The position numbers were made by a program, and so were the translations under genes. Positions 53,505 to 62,134 of a stretch of DNA of 64,000 nt are shown in pieces. The stretch is from positions 1 to 64,000 of the forward strand of contig DAOTUD010000036.1 in assembly GCA_034437275.1 (NCBI GenBank), read 5' to 3'. Numbering within the stretch: position 1 is the first letter of the stretch; each line of letters begins with the position of its first letter. The stretch is from TC-15 sp034437275 (lineage in GTDB: Bacteria; Chloroflexota; Anaerolineae; Aggregatilineales; Aggregatilineaceae). The notes under the pieces are model-generated. The model worked only from the letters and a program-made list of their open reading frames with translations, was not told where the DNA came from and ran no database searches.

Positions 53505-53533
53505 TTGCATCACCCACCTTAGTGTGCTATCCT
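53505..53533 (+). promoter_or_regulatory. Promoter of the phnDCE-like operon
   Basis: TTGCAT (53505-53510), 17-base spacer, TATCCT (53528-53533) with extended TGc. It gives a leader of about 95 bases. Confidence 0.55.
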
Positions 53534-53634
53534 ATGGCCCGGTTGGCCTATCATACATTGGACCGCATATGGCGAATGTAGATTAGCAACCTGATCACCC
53601 ATAATTAACCCCTTAGATAAGGAGGGATACATCG

Positions 53635-54687
53635 ATGAAACGTTCATTTGTATTGTTCGTCGTGTTGTTGCTGGCGGTTGCGGTCATTCTGACGGACAGC
53701 GGCTTTGGCAACACCTCAACAAGTGCGCAAGGCGATGACTTAGGAACACCTGGGAACCCAATCCAGGTGTTTTTTGTTCCGTCTGCCGAGGCCCAAACCC
53801 TGATTGAAGGCGGAGAGGTGCTCGCGGACGCCTTGACCGAGGCGACCGGTCTCAGCTTTGAAGTCAGCGTGCCGACAAGCTACGCTGCTACGATTGAGGC
53901 TATGTGCGCTGCCCCCGGGGAAAGCATGGGCTTTATCCCGGCAGCGGGCTATGTCATCGGCAATGATCGCTGTGGGATCGAGGTCCACGCTGCGGCAGTG
54001 CGCTATGGTTGGCCATTTTACTGGGCGCAGTACATTGCCCGCCGTGACAGCGATATCTATGTGATGGGCGATTTAGATGGCAAGACCTGGGCCTACCCGG
54101 ATCGTGCGTCAACGTCCGGTTTTGTGGTTCCCTCTGCCGAAATGCAGGCCATGAACGTCACTCCTGGCGATGAAGTCGAAGCTGGTGGGCACAACCAGGC
54201 GGTGCTGGCCGTGTACAATGGGGAAGCAGATTTCGCTACCACGTACTTTAGCCCTCCGCTGATGCCCGGTGCGAGCTGGTCGGTCCAAGACGTTCCAGAA
54301 CCCTTTAACCTGACCGAATCAGAAAGCTATGTGACGGATGACGGTGACCTTTACGTTGGCGGCGTGCGCATCCTGGATGCCCGCAGCGCTGTTGCGGAAC
54401 AGGCCCCAGATATCATGGACGAGGTCGGGATCATTGCAATCAGTGCGCCTATTCCGAACGACACAATGAGTTTCGGGCCAGACTTCCCGCCGGAACTGCG
54501 CGATCAGCTCTACGATGCTCTGGTCGCATTTTCCGAGACGGATCGTTGGGGCGAATCGGCCCTGGGCAGCGATCAGGGATACAGCTGGACCAGCCTGCAA
54601 AAGGTTGACGATAGCGCGTTTGACCCCGTGCGTCAGCAGTTCGAAGTTCTGAATCTCACTGAAAAAGACATATTCGAAGAAGACTAA
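53635..54687 (+). CDS. PhnD-like substrate-binding protein of a phosphonate-type ABC transporter
   Basis: A 350-residue secreted binding protein. The signal peptide ends near TSAQG (residue about 32); there is no lipobox Cys. The mature part follows the PhnD/PtxB pattern: QVFFVPSAEAQTLIEGGEVL (strand and helix 1), SYAATIEAMCAAP, GKTWAYPDRASTSGFVVPSA (ligand-binding Ser/Thr loop) and NGEADFATTYFSPP. Related proteins bind phosphonates, phosphite or phosphate, and some Chloroflexota versions may bind other ligands. AAGGAGGGA precedes the ATG. It heads an operon with an ATPase and a permease. Confidence 0.87.
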   Translation: MKRSFVLFVVLLLAVAVILTDSGFGNTSTSAQGDDLGTPGNPIQVFFVPSAEAQTLIEGGEVLADALTEATGLSFEVSVPTSYAATIEAMCAAPGESMGFIPAAGYVIGNDRCGIEVHAAAVRYGWPFYWAQYIARRDSDIYVMGDLDGKTWAYPDRASTSGFVVPSAEMQAMNVTPGDEVEAGGHNQAVLAVYNGEADFATTYFSPPLMPGASWSVQDVPEPFNLTESESYVTDDGDLYVGGVRILDARSAVAEQAPDIMDEVGIIAISAPIPNDTMSFGPDFPPELRDQLYDALVAFSETDRWGESALGSDQGYSWTSLQKVDDSAFDPVRQQFEVLNLTEKDIFEED

Positions 54688-54842
54688 ACTTCGCTCGAGT
54701 CTGGCGGGTAGGGCACCAACCTACCCGCCTTTATTCTTGCTGCGCAGAAAACCGCAGCTTTGCTCGAACAGGTTTTCCCACTCATGGCTTGCGAGTTGCT
54801 CTGTTCGCACGTGTACATGACCATATCACGAGGACATGCTGG

Positions 54843-55601
54843 ATGCTTGTAGTTGAACATCTGACTAAAGTTTATGAAGATGGCTTCAAAGCCCTGGATG
54901 ACGTCAGCTTTGAAGTGCGTGAAGGACAATTTGTTGCGTTGATTGGGCTTAGCGGGTCGGGAAAATCCACCTTGCTGCGCTGCATCAACCGTCTGATCGA
55001 GCCAACGGCGGGGCGCATCATTTGGAGGGGGCAGGATATTACGCAGGTTGACGACGAAGAAATTCGCTTGCTGCGCCGTCGCTTTGGGATGATTTTCCAA
55101 CAATTCAATTTGGTCAAGCGCAGCAAAGTCATTACGAATGTACTGGCCGGACGATTGGGTTACATCAATCCGTTGTTCTCGCTGTTCAATTACTTTCCCG
55201 CCTCAGACCGCGAACGTGCACTGAAAAGCCTGGAGCGCGTAGGCATCCGCGACCAGGCTTACAAACGTGCCAGCGAACTGAGTGGCGGCCAGCAGCAACG
55301 TGTGGGAATTGCACGCGCATTGATGCAAAATCCTGAAGTGATCCTTGCCGACGAACCTGTTTCAAGCCTGGACCCTGCCACATCGCACAGCGTGATGAAG
55401 TATCTCCAGTTGCTCAACAAAGAAGACGGACTGACGGTCATCTCCAGCCTGCACTTTTTGAGCCTGGCCCGAACCTATGCCGATCGGGTAATAGCGCTCA
55501 AGGACGGGTTGCTAGAATTCGATGGTCCGCCGTCTGAGATTGACGGGGTACGCTTTAAAGAAATTTACGGGGAAGAGGCGGTCGAGGTAAACACAGACTG
55601 A
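54843..55601 (+). CDS. PhnC-like ABC transporter ATPase
   Basis: A 252-residue ATPase of PhnC length. Walker A is GLSGSGKST, the Q-loop MIFQQFNLVKRSKVITNVLAGRLG (shortened here; PhnC-typical), the signature LSGGQQQRVGIA and Walker B VILADEPVSSLDPA. I start at ATG 54843 with GAGGA eight bases upstream; the longer frame is in a region without a ribosome site. The permease gene starts one base after its stop. Confidence 0.93.
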   Translation: MLVVEHLTKVYEDGFKALDDVSFEVREGQFVALIGLSGSGKSTLLRCINRLIEPTAGRIIWRGQDITQVDDEEIRLLRRRFGMIFQQFNLVKRSKVITNVLAGRLGYINPLFSLFNYFPASDRERALKSLERVGIRDQAYKRASELSGGQQQRVGIARALMQNPEVILADEPVSSLDPATSHSVMKYLQLLNKEDGLTVISSLHFLSLARTYADRVIALKDGLLEFDGPPSEIDGVRFKEIYGEEAVEVNTD

Positions 55602-55602
55602 T

Positions 55603-57945
55603 ATGAACGAGCAACCCGAAGCGAAACCAAAAAACGAAACGGATAACGAAGCCCCCAAACGGGGTCAAGGCTTTATCGACGGCAGGGGCGGCGAACTATC
55701 TGAAACACAGAAAGCATTACTGCGTCTCATTATTGTATTGGCGGTTGCCCTGGGCTTGACGATTTACGCTTACGGTTGGACGGTGACAGACATCAACCTT
55801 GACCGTCCCCAGGAGGAACAACGTCAAGAAAATGTCACGCGGGCGCTGCGCGAGCTGCTTTCGCCGCGCTTGTTCACGCAAGACCGCGAACTGATCAGCC
55901 TGGAAGCCCCCGTGTTGCTCGTCGAAGATCAGGCCGCCTGCTCGGATGCTGCGGTTCCGGCACAGCCCGAGTCTGACGATCAAACCGACGGGACGGTGGT
56001 TGTGGAGCCAAGCTGTGTCACGGCCAGCGATACAGTTACGGTTCAAGTTAGTGGCTCTAGCCCCAATGCCGACGCGCGCGTGCGTTGGATCCCTCCCGTT
56101 CAGGGGGGCCAGGAACCTCGTCCGCGCCCACGCGAGGTTCTTGAGACCGAGCGCGAAGACATTGTGTTGAATTCGAACGGCGACTTCACCGGTACAATCG
56201 AAGTGCCGCGTATCCGGGGAGGGGAAGGCGAAGTCCACACCGTAGAGGTCCGGGTTGCCGTTCCCAGCGGGCCAATCGAGTTGAGCGAAACCAGCCAACA
56301 GGTGCTAGAACGTATTGCAGAGACAATCTTCATGGCGCTGGTTGCCACGACAATCGCCATTCCGATTGCTGCTGTGCTCAGCTTCTTCGCTGCGCGCAAC
56401 CTGATGCGGCAAATGCGCATGAGTCTGGGGGGAGTCTTGCTGGCCTTCATCAGCTTCACGATCGGTATCGCAATCGGCGGCGAGTTACTCGGCCCGTTGG
56501 GGGACGCCGCCATTCAACTCGGCCAAGGCCATTTTGACAAGGCAGCAGACTACGCCATCACGCTGGCGATTTTCGGCGTTCTGTCCCTGGTCGGTGTGCT
56601 CGTGATGATCTGGTTGCCACCCTCTGATGCTGATAGAAATGATGCAGCAATGACCAGCCGCTGGCGCATATTGTTGAACACTCTCGTCCGGGTATTGAAG
56701 CCAATCCTCCTGATCGTCATTCTGGTATTTATAGTGGGATTGGTTGGTGGGCTGGCGATGCTAGGCGGTGCTGCCGTGATAGAGGCCGGTGAGAGTTTGC
56801 AACCCGACAGCGCCAACAACATCGGCGCACGGCTGGCTAACATCGTGGGAATCCTGGCAGCAGCGCTGGGCAGGTTGCTGGAGATCTTCGGCACACTGCT
56901 GGGGATGCTGATTCGTGGTGTCGGCGCACTGCTATTCGGGGTGGCGCTGGCGACTATCGCTGGAGACTTGTTTGGTGCCCGGCTACGGCATACCCCTCTT
57001 GTGCTCAATCACGTTCTGGGTGGTCTTTTAGGGGCGGTCGGTGGGGGGCTGTTCATGGTAGTGATGGCGTTGGCGGCATTGTGGGCGTCACTGTTGGGCG
57101 TACTCCCGTTGTTGGTTGCGGCGGTGCTTGGCGGCACATTGCTACAGATTATGGTGAGCAAATCCCTGGACGTAGCTGGACTCCCGCACTTGAAAAAGTA
57201 CACGGACAACCGCACTTCACACGGTCGCGTCACTGGCTGGGCGCTCTTTGGCGTTGGGGCGGTTGTTGCCGGGCTATTCACTATTTCACAACTCAACATC
57301 GTTCAAAACATAATCAACGGAACGCTGCCTCAGCAAGATCAGGCAGTGCTTTTCGGTTACACCTTGTCCATTACCAGCTACGAGTTTGATTCGATTGTGA
57401 TCGGCGCGGTGCTGGCGGGTATAGCCGGGGCGCTGATCGGTGTGCGGGCTGTTTTCCCGCTGGGCAACACAATGTACAATGTGGCGCGCGTCTCCCTGAA
57501 CATTGTGCGCTCTATCGAGCCACTGATCATGGGTTTGGTCTTTGTTATTTGGGTCGGCATTGGCCCGTTTGCTGGTGTGTTGGCGCTGACCTTGCATAGT
57601 ATCGCTGCGCTGGGCAAGCTCTATAGTGAGCAAATCGAAAACATTGATAACGGTCCGTTGGAGGCGCTGCGTGCCACAGGCGCAAGCCATCTGCAGACGA
57701 TAACCTATGCCGTTGTCCCCCAGATTATCCCACCTTATATTGCGTTCACGATGTATCGTTGGGATATCAACGTGCGCATGTCTACCATCATTGGCTTTGT
57801 CGGCGGTGGTGGCATCGGTCTGCTGCTCCAACAGCAGATCAATCTGCTGCGCTACCGCGATGCGGGTGTAGCTGTGCTGGCGATTGCGATCGTCGTTTCG
57901 ATACTCGATTACGCCAGTGCTATGATCCGCGAGCGCGTAATGTGA
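55603..57945 (+). CDS. PhnE-like permease with very large internal and N-terminal extensions
   Basis: A 780-residue permease, against about 270 for usual PhnE. Layout: cytosolic tail (1-38), one helix (about 39-60), a 170-residue soluble extracytoplasmic domain (about 61-232) that looks beta-rich and proline-rich, the first PhnE helix (VLERIAETIFMALVATTIAI; about 243-268), then about 350 inserted residues of mainly membrane helices (about 270-618), and the remaining PhnE body with the EAA loop GPLEALRATGAS and the C-terminal GFVGGGGIGLLL. The reading frame is intact. The insert may be a fused second membrane unit. It sits one base after the ATPase gene. Confidence 0.85.
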   Translation: MNEQPEAKPKNETDNEAPKRGQGFIDGRGGELSETQKALLRLIIVLAVALGLTIYAYGWTVTDINLDRPQEEQRQENVTRALRELLSPRLFTQDRELISLEAPVLLVEDQAACSDAAVPAQPESDDQTDGTVVVEPSCVTASDTVTVQVSGSSPNADARVRWIPPVQGGQEPRPRPREVLETEREDIVLNSNGDFTGTIEVPRIRGGEGEVHTVEVRVAVPSGPIELSETSQQVLERIAETIFMALVATTIAIPIAAVLSFFAARNLMRQMRMSLGGVLLAFISFTIGIAIGGELLGPLGDAAIQLGQGHFDKAADYAITLAIFGVLSLVGVLVMIWLPPSDADRNDAAMTSRWRILLNTLVRVLKPILLIVILVFIVGLVGGLAMLGGAAVIEAGESLQPDSANNIGARLANIVGILAAALGRLLEIFGTLLGMLIRGVGALLFGVALATIAGDLFGARLRHTPLVLNHVLGGLLGAVGGGLFMVVMALAALWASLLGVLPLLVAAVLGGTLLQIMVSKSLDVAGLPHLKKYTDNRTSHGRVTGWALFGVGAVVAGLFTISQLNIVQNIINGTLPQQDQAVLFGYTLSITSYEFDSIVIGAVLAGIAGALIGVRAVFPLGNTMYNVARVSLNIVRSIEPLIMGLVFVIWVGIGPFAGVLALTLHSIAALGKLYSEQIENIDNGPLEALRATGASHLQTITYAVVPQIIPPYIAFTMYRWDINVRMSTIIGFVGGGGIGLLLQQQINLLRYRDAGVAVLAIAIVVSILDYASAMIRERVM

Positions 57946-57966
57946 GAGACTGACCTTGCCCTGTTT

Positions 57967-58214
57967 TTAGTGGACAGTTTTCGTTTCGTAGAATTGCTGT
58001 TCAAACGCGGCAGGCTGAGATGGCCCAGCGCCGAATGAAGATGTTGGCGACTGTACCAGGTTTCGATGTGTTCGAAGATCGCCAACCGTGCGTGTGCATG
58101 GGGGGCGAACTGATCGGGCACGCATTCTGCCTTCAGCCTGCCGATGAAGCTCCTCATCGGTGCATTGTCGTCGCAATTCCTGTCCCCGCTCATGCTGACC
58201 GGGAGGTCAGGCAT
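57967..58214 (-). pseudogene. Remnant of an IS3-family transposase (OrfB C-terminus), frameshifted
   Basis: The minus strand encodes MSGDRNCDDNAPMRSFIGRL and on to ETWYSRQHLHSALGH, the last third of an IS3-type DDE integrase (final Glu in the K/RxE region). The end PAAFEQQFYETKTVH continues in another frame, so a frameshift lies near 58020. The following GTTTTTAGTGGACA resembles an IS3 right end. The 5' part of the gene is absent. Confidence 0.8.
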
Positions 58215-58408
58215 CGATCCGGAATTGGTGCGGATTCATTGTCATGCCCTAGAGTGGGTTTCGTGCGCGGCTTGCCAGCGCCCTGTTTTGTAATGGCGAT
58301 TTCCAGAGCAGTCTGGAGAAATCTGAAGCATCTCCCCAGCTACCAGCAGCATTACCGCATCGTCAAAATGACAGAGCGGCTGGCTTTGCAGATGGAGGGC
58401 AACCCTAA
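58215..58408 (+). other. Non-coding gap before the hybrid sensor gene
   Basis: About 190 bases. An open frame from ATG 58293 ends in the TGA that overlaps the GTG of the next gene (39 codons), but it shows no recognisable domain; a leader peptide is possible but unsupported. GGAGGG at 58394-58399 is the ribosome site of the next gene. Confidence 0.4.
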
Positions 58409-61400
58409 GTGAGCAAGGTGACTGGTAACATACACACGATCGGGTTAATCTTCCCCGAATTGGTGGATTTTGGCGCGATGTGTTGGGGAGCGTTCGATGC
58501 AGCGGCTGACCATGGAGCGACTGCCATTTGCTTTCAGGGCAATCCCCTACAGTCGCCTGTCGGATTCAACGCACAGGCTAACATACTCTACGACTTGATC
58601 ACATCCGAGACACCTCTGGACGGTTTCGTGATCTGGACCGGTTGGCTGGGCCAGTTTGTAGGGGCTGCTGAAGCGGTACGGTTCTGCAAACACTTTGCGC
58701 CCCTGCCAGTGGTGAGTATTTCCCAAAAAATCGACGGGATTCCATGCGTACTGGGTGACAACTACAAGAGTATGCGCGATATCATCACCCATCTGGTGGA
58801 TGTTCATCATTGTCGCCGGCTGGCATTTGTCAACGGCCCCCCACACCATGTTGAATCGGCTGAACGCTATCGGGCCTATGTCGATCTGCTCACGCAGTAT
58901 GGCTTTGCAATCGATCCTGCCCTGGTGGTTAGAGAGCAATTTACCCTCGAATCGGGGATTAGAGCCGTCCACCAACTGCTTGATGAACGTCGGATAGATT
59001 TTGACGCCGTGATCACAGGCGATGACTTCGTGGCCCTGGGCGTTATCGAAGGCTTGCGTGCGCGGGGTATTCGGGTGCCAGAAGATGTGGCGGTGGTTGG
59101 CTTTGACGACACTCCCCACGCACGGGCCACCATACCGCCCCTCACGACTATCAGGCAATCTGCTTATGACCAGGGGTATCAGGGCGTGGCGCTGCTCATG
59201 GCACATCTGCAACGTGACGACACCCCAATGCAAATCAACCTGCCAATGCGACTGGTTGTCCGGCAGTCGTGCGGATGTTCTAACCCGCTGGTGTTGCGTG
59301 CGAAAGCATCGACCGACGTCGCACAAGCAGAACCACAATTCTGGGCTCACTGGGAGCAAGATCGCCAGCAGATCATAGCTGCCGTCACGGAGCGAGTGGG
59401 GGAAATCACGGACGACATACAATCTCAGCAGATCGAAACGCTGTGTGACACGTTCGCCCTTGAGTTGGCCGGTATCGCTCCAGGGCATTTTTTGGCGACG
59501 TTGGAAGAGGGCATCAGCCAGACAGTTGATGTTCCAGCAGACATTTCTGTTTATCAGGATGTCATCTCGGCGATGCGTCAGACAATTCTGCCGCTGCTCA
59601 GCACCCGCCAGCATATTGTATTGGCCACCAATCTTTGGGGGCAGGCGCGGGTGTTGATTGGCGAAACTGCGCTGCGGATGCAGGCGCAACGCCGGCTACA
59701 AGCAGACCAACAAGCCCGGCTATTGCGTGAAATTGGGCAAGAGCTTATTACCACCTTCGACCTTGATGGCCTGAAGAAATTGCTCGTGCAAGAACTGCCC
59801 AAGCTGGGCATTGAGGGGTGCTGGCTGGTACGCTACGATCCGTCGAAGCACATGCCGCCCGAACAGGCATATATGGTGACCGGGTTTGAAAACGATCAGG
59901 GTATGACATTGCCCCCCGGCGGCCAGGCTTTTGCTGCGCACCGGCTAGCGGCGGACTGGTTACACTGGCACCAACAGCCGCGTAACGTGATTATTGAACC
60001 GCTCTATTTTCGCGAGCAGCAGCTTGGGTTCGTTATCTTCGAGCCTGGGCCACGTGACGGTAGTATGTATGAAGTGTTGCGCGGTTATCTGACCACGGCG
60101 CTGTATGGCACGCTACTGTTTCAACGCAATTTGGAGCTATATCGTCAGGCGGTTCAGGCGCGCGCTGAAGCAGAAAAAGCCGACCAGATCAAGACGTTGC
60201 TGCTGGCTAATGTCAGCCATGAACTGCGCGCCCCACTCAATGTTATTTTGGGCTATACCCAGGCTGCGCTCGCGAACCCAACACAATATGGCATCACACT
60301 GCCCAGCGACCTGATGGAAGATTTACAGCACGTCCGCTCCAGTGCAGCGTACCTGGTGCGTATTATCAACGATCTGCTCGATCTATCCCGTGCGGAGATC
60401 AATGAGCTTGATTTGCATCCAGAGATGATCGACCCGCAGTGCTTACTGCAAGCGGTCTTCCACAACATGCAAGAGCGTATGACATCCAAGGATGATATTG
60501 AGTGGCAATGGCATGTGCCCGCGCAACTGCCCTTGATCCAGGCAGACCCGGATCGGCTGCGACAGATTATGTTCAATCTGCTCAGCAATGCGCGCCAATA
60601 TACGCCGCAGGGTCGAATTGCCCTGGGGGCGGATATCCAACCGCCATATTTGCACATCTGGGTACAGGACACTGGTATCGGGATTCCCGCCAATGACCAG
60701 GAACGCATCTTCGAGCCATTTGAGATTGGCGAGAATGTGAGGGACCGGCACCCCGGGATTGGGTTAGGATTGAGCATCACCCGGCGCTTAGTCTTGCTGC
60801 ACAAAGGTACAATCGCCCTGGAAAGCGCACCCGGTCGCGGCAGCACCTTCCACGTGTACTTACCATTACCTAGCTTGAGCGGCGACTTTTTCGTGCCAGA
60901 TGGTGTTGGACATGCGGCGTTGTTGCTGTTGTCGACCCAGGACACACCTCCCTCCGTTGCTGTGGATTTGACTGAGCGACAGCAGTGGATTCTGGAATGC
61001 GTGCGATCGAAAGCGGAGTTCCGCGCGCTGATGCGAGATAATGCGCGCCAGTATGTTGCAATTGCCTGGGACCTGAACGCCGCACAGCCCGGCGATTGGA
61101 ATCTGGCGCGGTATATTCAATCCCACCCACAATTGTGCCGGCTGCCTTTGCTGTTATTCGGCGACCCGCAATCAGCAGCCCCTGCCGAGACGACGCAGAC
61201 GCAAACACAAGTAACGCAAGTGATGATCAAGCCCATCAGTGGTGACATGCTCTTAGAAGCCATTGCGCGCTTAGTCCCTGACAACATGTCCGGTGTAGTC
61301 CTGGCGATTGATGACGATCCGCAGGCGTTGGATCTCTATCAACGGCTCGTGCAGAATGCGCTCCCACAGTTTGCGGTAGAAGTGGCCGAAACGGGTGTTA

Positions 61401-62014
61401 CGGCGTTGCGCAAACTAGACGAGGGGCTTGTACCTGCGTTGATTATCCTCGATTTGATGATGCCTGATTTGGATGGGTTCGAAGTTTTGGATCAACTACG
61501 CGGGGTAGAAGTGACACGCCATGTCCCTGTCTTGGTGCTGAGCGGGAAAATGCTCACAGCGGATGACATCCGCCGTTTGAGCAACCACGATGTGCTGCTG
61601 CATTCCAAGCATATTTTGACCGACGATGAACTTGAAAGGGTGCTGTGTACGTTGGTCAGCGATGATCCGGATTTGCCCCGGCAAACTAGCGAACTAGCCA
61701 AACTGGCGTTGGCCTATATACACACCCACTATACCCGTCCCATCTCGCGCAGCGACATTTGTCACGAACTGGGGATTAGCGAAAACTACCTGAGCCGCCT
61801 GTTTCGTCAGGAACTGGGCTTGACATTTATCGAGTATACGAACCGGTATCGCATCCATATTGCCAAGCAATTGCTCCGCGACACTGGAGCATCGATCACT
61901 GCCGTTGCCCAACAAGTTGGGGTTGACGATCCCGCGTACTTCAGCCGTGTATTTAAGCGCTATGTGGACCTTTCCCCGCGTCAATATCGCCGATCCGCCT
62001 CGTCGCCCTCATAG
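58409..62014 (+). CDS. One-protein signalling system: LacI-type sugar-binding domain, histidine kinase, receiver and AraC DNA-binding domain
   Basis: A 1201-residue cytosolic protein with no membrane helix. Residues about 8-290 form a LacI/PBP1-type ligand domain (HTIGLIFPELVDFG, ITGDDFVALGVIEGL). A helical and GAF-like linker (about 300-575) follows, then HisKA with His604 in ANVSHELRAPLN, HATPase (NLLSNARQYTPQG, GLGLSITRRL), a degenerate receiver (about 835-965), a true receiver with Asp1015 in ILDLMMPDLDG, and a C-terminal AraC HTH pair (about 1100-1195). Binding, phosphorelay and DNA contact are thus in one polypeptide. The start is GTG 58409 with GGAGGG nine bases upstream. The neighbouring GH4 gene is the likely target. 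Confidence 0.92.
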   Translation: MSKVTGNIHTIGLIFPELVDFGAMCWGAFDAAADHGATAICFQGNPLQSPVGFNAQANILYDLITSETPLDGFVIWTGWLGQFVGAAEAVRFCKHFAPLPVVSISQKIDGIPCVLGDNYKSMRDIITHLVDVHHCRRLAFVNGPPHHVESAERYRAYVDLLTQYGFAIDPALVVREQFTLESGIRAVHQLLDERRIDFDAVITGDDFVALGVIEGLRARGIRVPEDVAVVGFDDTPHARATIPPLTTIRQSAYDQGYQGVALLMAHLQRDDTPMQINLPMRLVVRQSCGCSNPLVLRAKASTDVAQAEPQFWAHWEQDRQQIIAAVTERVGEITDDIQSQQIETLCDTFALELAGIAPGHFLATLEEGISQTVDVPADISVYQDVISAMRQTILPLLSTRQHIVLATNLWGQARVLIGETALRMQAQRRLQADQQARLLREIGQELITTFDLDGLKKLLVQELPKLGIEGCWLVRYDPSKHMPPEQAYMVTGFENDQGMTLPPGGQAFAAHRLAADWLHWHQQPRNVIIEPLYFREQQLGFVIFEPGPRDGSMYEVLRGYLTTALYGTLLFQRNLELYRQAVQARAEAEKADQIKTLLLANVSHELRAPLNVILGYTQAALANPTQYGITLPSDLMEDLQHVRSSAAYLVRIINDLLDLSRAEINELDLHPEMIDPQCLLQAVFHNMQERMTSKDDIEWQWHVPAQLPLIQADPDRLRQIMFNLLSNARQYTPQGRIALGADIQPPYLHIWVQDTGIGIPANDQERIFEPFEIGENVRDRHPGIGLGLSITRRLVLLHKGTIALESAPGRGSTFHVYLPLPSLSGDFFVPDGVGHAALLLLSTQDTPPSVAVDLTERQQWILECVRSKAEFRALMRDNARQYVAIAWDLNAAQPGDWNLARYIQSHPQLCRLPLLLFGDPQSAAPAETTQTQTQVTQVMIKPISGDMLLEAIARLVPDNMSGVVLAIDDDPQALDLYQRLVQNALPQFAVEVAETGVTALRKLDEGLVPALIILDLMMPDLDGFEVLDQLRGVEVTRHVPVLVLSGKMLTADDIRRLSNHDVLLHSKHILTDDELERVLCTLVSDDPDLPRQTSELAKLALAYIHTHYTRPISRSDICHELGISENYLSRLFRQELGLTFIEYTNRYRIHIAKQLLRDTGASITAVAQQVGVDDPAYFSRVFKRYVDLSPRQYRRSASSPS

Positions 62015-62031
62015 ATGCCGGCTGGATTGTT

Positions 62032-62115
62032 TTGTCCAATTTTATCCTGCGATAATCCAAGAAACTTGCAATGTTATCGGATAAAATAGAAGCAAATAAA
62101 CTGGAATTTGGACAA
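62032..62115. promoter_or_regulatory. Nested inverted repeats upstream of the GH4 gene
   Basis: Two dyads share one centre. The outer pair is TTGTCCAA (62032-62039) and TTGGACAA (62108-62115). The inner pair is ATTTTATCC-tg-CGATA (62039-62054) and TATCGGATAAAAT (62075-62087). They fill the gap between the AraC-type hybrid gene and the glycosidase. They may be operator half-sites or fold into an RNA hairpin. Confidence 0.55.
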
Positions 62116-62134
62116 AAAAACAGGTATTCTGACG

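Noticed and set aside
58020..58412. 130-codon plus-strand frame before the hybrid sensor
   Set aside because: Its first half lies antisense to the IS3 remnant and has no recognisable domain.
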